Positions 46,186 through 54,454 of a DNA stretch of 64,000 bases are shown here, in pieces (the stretch's first letter is position 1; each line of letters starts with the position of its first letter). Origin of the DNA: Gynuella sunshinyii YC6258 (GTDB taxonomy: Bacteria; Pseudomonadota; Gammaproteobacteria; Pseudomonadales; Natronospirillaceae). The stretch lies in the NCBI RefSeq assembly GCF_000940805.1, contig NZ_CP007142.1, positions 1-64,000 of the forward strand. The letters are read 5' to 3'. The translations under genes and the position numbers were made by a program. The notes under the pieces were generated by a model that saw nothing but the letters and a program-made list of their open reading frames with translations, was not told where the DNA came from and did not search any database.

Positions 46186-46276
46186 GAGCGTGTCAGAAAG
46201 TGATGCCCCGGTAATATTGTTACCGGGTTAACATCACCCCCGTTCCGTGCATACTTGTCTGTCGGAACACTATATT

Positions 46277-46301
46277 GAGCGGCCCTGCCGCTCTTTTTTT
46301 T
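46277..46301 (+). terminator. Rho-independent terminator of the GH6 gene
   Basis: gagcggc-cct-gccgctc followed by eight T. A second hairpin cccggtaa/ttaccggg lies closer to the stop (46207-46227). Confidence 0.85.
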
Positions 46302-46379
46302 GGCTGGCCCCAGCCCATCAACACCGGCAATAGTTGTTGTGCTAGAATGCCGCCCTCAATTATCCAGACAGGAAAACGA

Positions 46380-46721
46380 ATGAGCACCTTACCTAATTGC
46401 CCTCAGTGCAACTCAGAATACACCTACGAAGATGGCAATATGTTCGTCTGCCCCGAGTGCGCGCACGAATGGTCAAAAGAAGAGACTGGTGGCACGGCCA
46501 GTGATGAAAAAGTCTTTCGTGATGCTAACGGCAATGAACTGCACGATGGCGACACGATTACGGTCATCAAGGATCTGAAAGTCAAAGGCTCTTCCCTGGT
46601 GGTCAAAGTAGGCACTAAAGTCAAAAACATCCGCCTGGTGGATGGCGATCACGACATCGACTGCAAAATCGACGGTATTGGCGCTATGAAACTCAAGTCC
46701 GAATTTGTCAAAAAGGTCTGA
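46380..46721 (+). CDS. yjdM: Zinc ribbon protein YjdM (PhnA family)
   Basis: 113 residues from ATG 46380 (caggaaaacga upstream). N-terminal zinc ribbon CPQC...CPEC, then [40 protein letters not shown], the PhnA/YjdM domain. Once linked to phosphonate use by map position, but that role was not confirmed. Followed by a hairpin. Confidence 0.94.
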   Translation: MSTLPNCPQCNSEYTYEDGNMFVCPECAHEWSKEETGGTASDEKVFRDANGNELHDGDTITVIKDLKVKGSSLVVKVGTKVKNIRLVDGDHDIDCKIDGIGAMKLKSEFVKKV

Positions 46722-46758
46722 CACCTCATCATACGGTGTGATCAAAGCATGCATCAAA

Positions 46759-46776
46759 GCCCGAAGTTTTTCGGGC
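46759..46776 (+). terminator. Hairpin after yjdM
   Basis: gcccgaa-gttt-ttcgggc, 37 nt after the stop. Weak following T content. Confidence 0.55.
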
Positions 46777-46908
46777 ATCATAATTTAGTTCTATTCAACG
46801 TTAAAAAAATCTATAGACCGTTTACCTGAGCTTCATTATCAGGCATCTTGACATGTCGCACGACTCCCCAAAATAAATACAACAATTCAAAGTCGAGAGT
46901 AACTGGTT

Positions 46909-48585
46909 ATGAATAAGCACATTCTTTTATCCAAATATGGACCACGAGCCGGGTTGTTAATCGCTCTGTCCGCCACTTCATCCGCATACGCACAAATGTC
47001 CTGCCCGCAGGTCAGCACTGAAGCTCTGGGTATCACTGGAGTCAGAGTGCTCAGCAGCGAAGAAGTCCCGGCTGGGGCTGGCAGCCCGATAGCACATTGT
47101 CGTATCGATGCGCTGGCAGCGGAACGCACCGGGCAAGATGGTCATGATTACGCCATTCATTTTGAAATACGCCTGCCAGACGATTGGAATGGTCGCTTTG
47201 TACATCAGTTTAACGGTGGTAACGATGGAACAGTTGTACCGGCTTTCGGTCCGTTATTGGGCGGCAATACTCAGAGGACCGCTCTGGGGATCGGTTATGC
47301 GGTGTTGTCATCAGATGCCGGACACGATGGCGCTTCGTATCCGGATGCCCAGCTGGCAGCCGGTTCTCGTTTCGGACTCGATCCTGAAGCAAGGCTGTAT
47401 TACGGCTATAAAGCCGTTGAAACGCTGACGCCGATCGGCAAGCAGATTCTGGCCAGCTATTATGGCGAGGCACCGGTCAGTTCTTATGGTATAGGCTGTT
47501 CTAATGGCGGTCGTCACGGCATGGTTGCCGCTTCACGCTTTGGTGATCAATTCGATGGGATTTTAGTGGGAGCACCTGGTTTCAATCTGCCCAAAGCGGC
47601 CGTGCAGCATGCCCTGGATGTGCAAACCCTGAATGCACTCACCGGTGATCTGCGCACCTCATTCTCCCCTGCCGATCTGGCGGCTGTTGGCACTGCCATC
47701 AATCAGAGCTGCGATGCCCTGGATGGACTTGAAGATGGCATCGTTTCCGATATAGCAGCCTGTCAGGAGAACTTCGATATCAATACCGCCGTTTGTCAAA
47801 ACGATAACCAGGAACAGTGTATCTCAGAGGCTCAGGCACAGGCGCTGACAACCATTTTTGCCGGTCCCAGGAATGCACACGGCGCTCAGTTGTATAGTGA
47901 ATGGGCCTGGGATCCGGGCATCAGTGGTAGCGACTGGCGTTTCTGGAAAGTCCAAAGTCCGATTCCACCGTGGGACAACCTGCCTTTAATTGCCGTCATG
48001 GGAGCAAGTTCCCTGGCTCAGATTTTTACCACTCCCCCAACCAAAGTCGACGGGGATCCCGATTCTCTGTTGAATTTCCTGCTGGATTTTGATCTTAACC
48101 GCGACAGTTGGAAAATCTATAAACGTAACCGTAACTATCGTGAGTCTGCCATGTCGTTCATGACGCCTCCTGATGCCAGAAACCCCAAACTGAAAAAACT
48201 CAAACGATCCGGCGGCAAGATCATCCTGTTCCACGGGGTGTCGGATCCGGTGTTTTCATATCTGGATACTGAAAACTGGTATCGCAGGCTGAACCGTAAT
48301 TATCACGGTCATGCTGACCGATTTGCCAAACTGTACCCGGTTCCTGGCATGAACCATTGCTCCGGCGGACCCGCCACGGATGACTTCAATCTGTTCGAAC
48401 AACTGGTGAACTGGGTCGAGAACGATCAGGAACCTCAGTCGGTCACAGCAAAGGTCAGAGCTGACAATCCGGAAGTACCGGCAGACTGGTCACCAACCCG
48501 CACGCGGAAACTCTGCCCTTATCCGGAAGTCGCCACCTATGTCGGCGGAAACCCGGAAAGCGCTGACAGCTTCGTTTGCCAGTAA
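46909..48585 (+). CDS. Secreted tannase/feruloyl esterase family protein
   Basis: 558 residues, signal peptide to about 29 (SSAYA). Alpha/beta hydrolase with the CS-D-HC layout of the family: GIGCSNGGRHGM (Ser near 198), GVSDPVFSY (Asp near 443), VPGMNHCSGGP (His near 484), the two cysteines forming a disulfide beside the catalytic residues. It would cleave ester-linked phenolics such as ferulate or gallate in plant material, complementing the GH43 and GH6 enzymes. Confidence 0.9.
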   Translation: MNKHILLSKYGPRAGLLIALSATSSAYAQMSCPQVSTEALGITGVRVLSSEEVPAGAGSPIAHCRIDALAAERTGQDGHDYAIHFEIRLPDDWNGRFVHQFNGGNDGTVVPAFGPLLGGNTQRTALGIGYAVLSSDAGHDGASYPDAQLAAGSRFGLDPEARLYYGYKAVETLTPIGKQILASYYGEAPVSSYGIGCSNGGRHGMVAASRFGDQFDGILVGAPGFNLPKAAVQHALDVQTLNALTGDLRTSFSPADLAAVGTAINQSCDALDGLEDGIVSDIAACQENFDINTAVCQNDNQEQCISEAQAQALTTIFAGPRNAHGAQLYSEWAWDPGISGSDWRFWKVQSPIPPWDNLPLIAVMGASSLAQIFTTPPTKVDGDPDSLLNFLLDFDLNRDSWKIYKRNRNYRESAMSFMTPPDARNPKLKKLKRSGGKIILFHGVSDPVFSYLDTENWYRRLNRNYHGHADRFAKLYPVPGMNHCSGGPATDDFNLFEQLVNWVENDQEPQSVTAKVRADNPEVPADWSPTRTRKLCPYPEVATYVGGNPESADSFVCQ

Positions 48586-48763
48586 CGCTCCTCATCGGGT
48601 CGATGTCAGTCCTGACATCGACCGTTCCCCTCAACACCTCCGATGCACATGAGATATCGGCAACAGTCATTGTCACCACGGTGCATTTTTAGACCTGCTG
48701 ACATCAATCCAGGCTCAGACCAATGGACCTCTTGTTGTTCTGTTTCAGTCGTGGAACAGTCGT

Positions 48764-48781
48764 AATAACAATAACAACAAT
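48764..48781 (+). promoter_or_regulatory. AAN-triplet motif before the molybdopterin oxidoreductase
   Basis: Six AAN triplets in perfect register (AATAACAATAACAACAAT), 16 nt before the start codon. It is the longest such run in the window and a strong candidate for Hfq binding. Confidence 0.5.
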
Positions 48782-48796
48782 ATAGCGGACTCCCGG

Positions 48797-51079
48797 ATGA
48801 TCAAAACTCATTTCCGAAACTGCAATCTCTGTGAAGCCATGTGCGGCATTCGTATTGAGACTGAAGACAACACGGTGTTATCCATCAAAGGAGACACCGA
48901 GGACCCATTCAGTAAGGGCTTTATCTGCCCCAAGGCAGTTGCCTTGCAGGACATTCAGAATGATCCTGATCGTCTGCGTCAGCCGTTACGGCGAACTGAC
49001 GATGGCTGGCAGGAGATCAGTTGGCAGGAAGCACTGGACTTTACCGCTCAACGACTGACAGATATTAAGAACCGTTTTGGTCGGCACAGCACCGGCATCT
49101 ATCTTGGTAATCCCAATGTACACAACCATGGCAACATGCTTCATATACGGAGTCTGCTGAAGGCGCTGGGAAGTCGTAAACGGTTTTCTGCCACATCTCT
49201 GGATCAGTTACCCCATATGCTGGCCAACCTGCAAATGTTTGGACACCAGAATCTGTTTCCAGTGGTGGATATCGATAACACCGATCTGTTTATCTGTATC
49301 GGAGCCAATCCGGTGGCTTCCAATGGCAGCCTGATGACGGCGGCCGGCATAGAGAAACGGTTGAAAAATATCCGCGCCCGTGACGGACAAGTGATCGTCA
49401 TTGATCCCCGTAAAACCGAAACCAGCCGGGTGGCCGATGAACACCTGTTTATCCGGCCGGGCACCGATGTGCTGTTACTGTTGGCCATGTTGTATACCGT
49501 GTTCGAAGAACAATTGACCGACAGCGGCCACCTTGGCGAAATCCTTAAGGGGGTCGAGACTGTGCGCCACCATTGTCACGATTACTCTCCCGAGACAGTG
49601 GCCGAAGCAACCGGTATTCCGGCGCAACGCATACGACTTCTGAGCCGGCAGCTGGCCGGTACCAGACGCGCTGCGCTATATGGTCGAATGGGTGTCAGTA
49701 CCCAGGCTTACGGAGCCTTGTGCAGCTGGTTGATCTACTGTCTGAACACTCTGACCGGTCATCTCGACAGCCGTGGTGGTTTAATGTTCACCCTGCCGGC
49801 CATCGATATGATCAGTATGGGAGGACGCGGCAGTTTCGGCCGTTATCACAGCAGTGTACGTCAACTACCGGAGTTCGGAGGCGAGCTACCCAGTGCCGTT
49901 CTGGCCGAAGAAATGCTCACCGACAGCAAGGAAAAAATCCGGGCCATGGTCGTGGTCGCCGGAAATCCGGTGCTGTCCGCTCCCAATGGATCACAACTGG
50001 ATCAGGCACTGGAGCAACTCGATTTTATGGTGAGCATAGACAGCTATATTACCGAGACCTCCCGCCATGCCGATATCATTCTGCCGCCCACCGGGCCCCT
50101 CGAACGCAGTCATATGGATATTATTTTTCCCATCCTCGCCGTGCGTAACACCGTCAAATACTCCCCACCGGTCTTTATGCCTGAATCTGGCAGCCTTCAT
50201 GACTGGGAAATATTTCTGCAGTTGGCGGCACGTCTGAACAACACCGGAATATCGGCCAGACTGCGCCATCGTTTCGATCAGCGACTGGGAGCGGATGGTC
50301 TGGCAGGCCTGCTGCTGCAACTGGGGCCCTATGGCCGTACCCTGCCGGGAAGCCGGATCTGGGGATCATGGCTGGAACCCCTGCTGAATCGCCTTTCATC
50401 GCGCAACCCTCTACGCCGGCTATGGCTTAACGGTGCCATGAATACGCAGTATCGTGACTTGCCCAAAGGGCTGAGCCTGAAGTATTTGCAACAACATCCA
50501 CATGGTGTGGATCTTGGACCGCTGCAACCGATTCTGCGACAACGCCTGCGTACCCGCGACGGTCAGATTCAATTGGCTCCGCAGCTTTATCTTGATGACC
50601 TGGCACGTGTTAAGACACTGCTGCACCCCGAACCGGAATCTGGTCTCAAACTAATTGGCCGGCGCCATATCCGCAGCAACAATTCCTGGCTGCACAACAG
50701 CCACCGGCTGATCAAAGGCAAACCACGCTGTACATTGATGATTCACCCTCAGGATGCCCGCGACCATTACATTGAAAACGATACGCTGGTGGACGTTGTT
50801 TCAACTGCCGGTACCGTTCGCATTGCGGCCGAAATCACAGAAAACATAATGCCCGGGGTGGTCAGTATTCCACACGGTTGGGGCCATCACCGATCTGGCG
50901 TGGGCTGGCAAACAGCATCCGCAAATGCCGGGGTCAGCCTGAATGATCTCACCGACAGTCAGCAGGTAGACCTTTTGTCCGGCAATGCAGTATTGAACGG
51001 TGTCACCGTACAAATTCGTCCTGTATCCGCGAGCACGCTGAAACGATCAGAACCGGCTGACACCACTTACCTGGATTGA
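48797..51079 (+). CDS. Molybdopterin oxidoreductase with N-terminal 4Fe-4S site
   Basis: 760 residues. Cysteines 9, 12, 16 and 44 (Cx2Cx3Cx27C) form the 4Fe-4S site; there is no Tat signal, so it is cytosolic. FICIGANPVASNGS, IDPRKTETSRVADEHLFIRPGTD and SRHADIILPPTGPLERSH are DMSO-reductase family marks, and the C-terminal domain binds the cofactor (SIPHGWGHH). No partner subunit lies next to it. Substrate unknown; formate-dehydrogenase or acetylene-hydratase-like relatives are alternatives. Confidence 0.85.
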   Translation: MIKTHFRNCNLCEAMCGIRIETEDNTVLSIKGDTEDPFSKGFICPKAVALQDIQNDPDRLRQPLRRTDDGWQEISWQEALDFTAQRLTDIKNRFGRHSTGIYLGNPNVHNHGNMLHIRSLLKALGSRKRFSATSLDQLPHMLANLQMFGHQNLFPVVDIDNTDLFICIGANPVASNGSLMTAAGIEKRLKNIRARDGQVIVIDPRKTETSRVADEHLFIRPGTDVLLLLAMLYTVFEEQLTDSGHLGEILKGVETVRHHCHDYSPETVAEATGIPAQRIRLLSRQLAGTRRAALYGRMGVSTQAYGALCSWLIYCLNTLTGHLDSRGGLMFTLPAIDMISMGGRGSFGRYHSSVRQLPEFGGELPSAVLAEEMLTDSKEKIRAMVVVAGNPVLSAPNGSQLDQALEQLDFMVSIDSYITETSRHADIILPPTGPLERSHMDIIFPILAVRNTVKYSPPVFMPESGSLHDWEIFLQLAARLNNTGISARLRHRFDQRLGADGLAGLLLQLGPYGRTLPGSRIWGSWLEPLLNRLSSRNPLRRLWLNGAMNTQYRDLPKGLSLKYLQQHPHGVDLGPLQPILRQRLRTRDGQIQLAPQLYLDDLARVKTLLHPEPESGLKLIGRRHIRSNNSWLHNSHRLIKGKPRCTLMIHPQDARDHYIENDTLVDVVSTAGTVRIAAEITENIMPGVVSIPHGWGHHRSGVGWQTASANAGVSLNDLTDSQQVDLLSGNAVLNGVTVQIRPVSASTLKRSEPADTTYLD

Positions 51080-51421
51080 TGGATATCATTTTATTCAACG
51101 ATGGCATTGCTATGCTAAGGCCCATCGACGCAAACTTTGATGACCTGCAGAACGCCAGTGTTTGTTCAGGCCAGACACACGCAATGAGTTCAGTCAATCA
51201 AAACCATGGTCGAACCACTACGGTCTGAGCCAACACGGGTTTCAGACCAAAGGGTTCAGTCTGAAGAAGCTCAACAATTTGAATATCAACAGGTCCTGGC
51301 GGACAGGTATTTGCAGATTTCTGTTATCGCTCCCTTGCCTGGGCGGGAATCATTGACAGTATCCTTTATATGATTGTTTACTCCCCTGAATCCACAATGC
51401 CAGCATTTTAAGGTATAGAAG
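51080..51421. other. Gap between molybdopterin enzyme and yjjP
   Basis: 342 nt without a gene. It contains ttcagac/gtctgaa (near 51242-51268). Promoter for yjjPB is expected toward the right end, with attgacag near 51350, but no good -10 at proper spacing. Confidence 0.4.
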
Positions 51422-52201
51422 ATGTCCACCCCGATTAGTGAAGAGTATCAGCGCGAACTGTCGCGCCTTGTCATCAAGACCGGTCAGATGTTGCTGCAAC
51501 ATGGTGCGGAAAGCCAGATGGTTGGCAGCCTGTGTTGTCGCCTGGGGGAAGCGCTCGGCCTTGACAGTGTTGAGGTGTCACTTTCGGCCAGCTCAATGGT
51601 CGTCACCACACTGGTGAATGACTATTGCATTACGACTGCACGCCGTTGCCCGGACAGAGGTATCAATATGCATATCGTCAGTGAGGTGCAGCAGGTGGTT
51701 GTCGATGCAGAAAACAATGCGATCGACGTTGCTGAGGTCAGAAAACGCCTTCATTCCATTGAACCTTACAAACACAACCGCTGGCTGGTGGTGTTTATGA
51801 TCGGCCTGTCCTGTGCATCATTCTGTCGCCTTGCCGGCGGCGACTGGCTGCTGTTCGGCTGGACATTTCTGGCGTCAAGCGTAGGCATGTTTGTACGCCA
51901 GGAAATTGCTCAACGTCATTTCAATCCGCTCATGAATTTTGGTGTGACGTCATTTGTTACCACACTCATTGCCGCTCAGGCGGAAATCTACGAAATAGGC
52001 AATCATCCGTTCCTGGCCATGGCCAGTTCGGTTTTGATGCTGGTGCCGGGTTTTCCATTGATTAACTCGGTATCGGATATGGTCAAAGGTTATGTCAACA
52101 TGGGCATCGCCCGTTGGGTGTTTGCCAGTCTGCTAAGTCTGGCAACCTGTATCGGTATTATTGCCGCCACCACATTACTGGGAGTCTGGGGATGGGTCTG
52201 A
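51422..52201 (+). CDS. yjjP: Threonine/serine exporter family, YjjP-type N-terminal subunit
   Basis: 259 residues. Cytosolic first part with QHGAESQMVGSLCCRLGEALGLDSVEVSLSASSM and DRGINMHIVSEVQ, then about five helices (WLVVFMIGLSCASFCRL, MLVPGFPLINSVSDMVKGY). Size and sequence follow E. coli YjjP, which with YjjB forms a dicarboxylate (succinate) exporter; both derive from the ThrE fold, so an amino acid substrate is the alternative. Overlaps yjjB by 10 nt. Confidence 0.88.
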   Translation: MSTPISEEYQRELSRLVIKTGQMLLQHGAESQMVGSLCCRLGEALGLDSVEVSLSASSMVVTTLVNDYCITTARRCPDRGINMHIVSEVQQVVVDAENNAIDVAEVRKRLHSIEPYKHNRWLVVFMIGLSCASFCRLAGGDWLLFGWTFLASSVGMFVRQEIAQRHFNPLMNFGVTSFVTTLIAAQAEIYEIGNHPFLAMASSVLMLVPGFPLINSVSDMVKGYVNMGIARWVFASLLSLATCIGIIAATTLLGVWGWV

Positions 52202-52668
52202 TGGATATCCTGATTGCATTGGCAAACGATATGTTTTTTGCCGCGATTCCAGCCATTGGCTTTGCCATGGTGTTTAATGTACCGCCAAAGTATCTGGCAT
52301 ATTGCGCACTTGGCGGGGCACTTGGACACGGCTTGCGCATGTTATTGCTAACCCAGGGTGGCATGCAGGTTGAGTGGGCTACTTTTACCGCTGCATCCAG
52401 CGTCGGTCTGGTTGGGGTTTATTGGTCGCAGAAATTAAATGTACCACCCAAGGTATTTACCGTGGCCGCGATGATTCCAATGGTGCCGGGCGTTTACGTA
52501 TACAAAGCCATGATTGCCATCGTTGAAATCAACCATCGTGGTTTTTCCCTCGAAATCTGGAAAATTTTTGCCGAGAACTTTATCAAAGGCACATCTATCA
52601 TCGCCGCACTGGCCATTGGTCTGGCCATGCCAAGTCTGCTGTTTTACCGACGCAAACCGTTGATTTGA
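52192..52668 (+). CDS. yjjB: YjjB-type small subunit of the ThrE-fold exporter
   Basis: 158 residues starting MGLMDILIALANDMFFAAIPAIGFAMVFNVP, the same beginning and length as E. coli YjjB. Four or five helices, PKVFTVAAMIPMVPGVYVY conserved. The gene overlap ensures paired synthesis with YjjP. Confidence 0.9.
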   Translation: MGLMDILIALANDMFFAAIPAIGFAMVFNVPPKYLAYCALGGALGHGLRMLLLTQGGMQVEWATFTAASSVGLVGVYWSQKLNVPPKVFTVAAMIPMVPGVYVYKAMIAIVEINHRGFSLEIWKIFAENFIKGTSIIAALAIGLAMPSLLFYRRKPLI

Positions 52669-53218
52669 GTTCGAGTACAACAATCTGAAGGACAGACCAG
52701 GGAAAGGCCTGTGTTGAGAAATGTGTTGAATAAAATTACCTGTGTCGACAGTGATCCTAAAAAAGCCTGGATCTCTCGGTTCAACACCATCATTATTTTC
52801 AACACTGCGCGCCGGCCGAAATTTTTTGCACAGCAAAATCCCGACCCTGGCATTTAAGTAAACATCATAACGATAACAACGCAGTCATTCGCTCAGACAA
52901 CAGGATGCTAACTTGTTTGCATCATTTTTCAGACACCGCTCACACAATGTCATTTTACTGGCCAGCCGCGTGACTCTCTCAGGCATCAGCCAGGTCTTAA
53001 AGTCCCGTTGTCTTAAGCGCAGTGATGACAACAACACAGCATTTCAGGCAATTACGTCTAAACTGTAAGTTAAATCACCCGTCACAAATCCCTATTGGGT
53101 CGCGTGTCATCAGACAGTCATCAGAGACTGGTGTTTCTGTTATGAGCGCGTTCAGATTACATCGGGCAACCTTATCCACCCTTTTTTTGAGCTTTTAAAG
53201 GATTGATTACCAAGAACC
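52669..53218. other. Gene-free stretch before the MscS gene
   Basis: 550 nt with only accidental ORFs. No repeat, RNA or terminator could be supported. Confidence 0.45.
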
Positions 53219-54049
53219 ATGAACAGAATTATTGAGGCAAGTGTTCATTTTATCGATGTCGTGGCAAGCCGAGGAATTCCCGCCACCATTACTCTGATCC
53301 TGGCACTCGGATTATGCCGCTGGGTCCTGCACCGGCAGATCAAGCGCCAGGAAAAATTGTCTGATGAGTTGAAATTGCGTTGGACCAACATCGTCAAAAA
53401 CACCTCCTATCTGGTACTGGTGATCAGTCTGGTGCTGATCTGGGCGCCTCAGATTCAGACCTTTGCTCTGTCATTGACGGCCTTTGCCGTGGCCATCGTC
53501 ATTGCCACCAAAGAACTGATTTTATGTTTCAGTGGTACGATTCTGCGCATGAGCAGCCGACCATTTTCCATCGGCGATATTATTGAGTCTGGGGATTATC
53601 TCGGATATGTGGTGGACCAGAATTTTCTGACCACCACTTTGAAAGAACTGGAGCCGGATTTTTATTCAGCAACCGGAAAAACGCTGGTCATTCCCAACAG
53701 CCTGTTTTTGAGCGCCGGAATTACCAACCACTCGTTCATCCGGCCATATATGATTCATAGCTTTAATATTTATCTGGAACCAAACGCCAGACAGGTGAAC
53801 GTATATCACAATCTCCTGAGCACGATTCTGGAAGAATACTGGGATACCTTTCAGCAGGAGAATCCCAAATTTTTAACCCAGATTCGCGGGAAGCGCCTGA
53901 TTCAACAGGATGCCCTGCCAAAGGTCAGGTTTACCACCAACGACGGTGCCAAACATAAGTTTGTGGTAACGTTTCCGTGTCGGGCAGAAGCCCGTTTGGA
54001 GCAGGAACAGGCAATATTGAAACGCCTGTTTGCCACTGAAATACAATGA
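53219..54049 (+). CDS. Small-conductance mechanosensitive channel family protein
   Basis: 276 residues. Three helices in the first 110 residues (one near 20-40, one near 65-85, one near 88-110) followed by the MscS beta domain: RPFSIGDIIESGDYLGYVVDQNFLTTTL, TLVIPNSLFLSAGITNHS. Shorter than E. coli MscS at its C-terminus. It releases solutes under osmotic downshock. Convergent with yebG, 6 nt between stops. Confidence 0.88.
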   Translation: MNRIIEASVHFIDVVASRGIPATITLILALGLCRWVLHRQIKRQEKLSDELKLRWTNIVKNTSYLVLVISLVLIWAPQIQTFALSLTAFAVAIVIATKELILCFSGTILRMSSRPFSIGDIIESGDYLGYVVDQNFLTTTLKELEPDFYSATGKTLVIPNSLFLSAGITNHSFIRPYMIHSFNIYLEPNARQVNVYHNLLSTILEEYWDTFQQENPKFLTQIRGKRLIQQDALPKVRFTTNDGAKHKFVVTFPCRAEARLEQEQAILKRLFATEIQ

Positions 54050-54055
54050 TGGTGG

Positions 54056-54370
54056 TTATTCACCCACCGCGCTGAGATGACTGGAAGACTCTGCTTTTTT
54101 ATCTTCTGAGGAGTCTTCCTGTTGTGCCAACGGTTCGAACAGGACGTCGGTCTTTCCTTTCATCGCAGCGGCCAGAACTTCGGCATGGCGTGCGAACAGA
54201 ATGCCGATGTCTTCAGCTTGTCGTTCACTCAATCCGTCGATTTCACGACCCACAAAATGACTGATGCCTTCGGCAAGTTCCAGCATCTTGTCATAGGCAT
54301 CCGCTTCTTTCTTACTGGTAAATGTTCTGCTTTCATCACGATCAGACATAAATAAAGTCACCACTGCCAT
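54056..54370 (-). CDS. yebG: SOS-inducible YebG family protein
   Basis: 104 residues from MAVVTLFMSDRDESRTF, aggag upstream; a longer frame was rejected. The segment FTSKKEADAYDKMLELAEGI is the YebG hallmark. C-terminus acidic and disordered. A perfect LexA box lies 39 nt before the start, as in E. coli where yebG is an SOS gene of undefined function. Confidence 0.93.
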   Translation of the reverse strand: MAVVTLFMSDRDESRTFTSKKEADAYDKMLELAEGISHFVGREIDGLSERQAEDIGILFARHAEVLAAAMKGKTDVLFEPLAQQEDSSEDKKAESSSHLSAVGE

Positions 54371-54408
54371 AAATCTATACTCCTGGTTAAACCGTTCAGA
54401 CCGGATAA

Positions 54409-54424
54409 CTGTATATTTATACAG
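54409..54424 (-). promoter_or_regulatory. LexA box of yebG
   Basis: CTGTATATTTATACAG, an exact CTGT-N8-ACAG SOS box, placed 39 nt upstream of the yebG start. Confidence 0.88.
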
Positions 54425-54454
54425 ATACCCGGTCAAGCATCAATTGGAACGATA

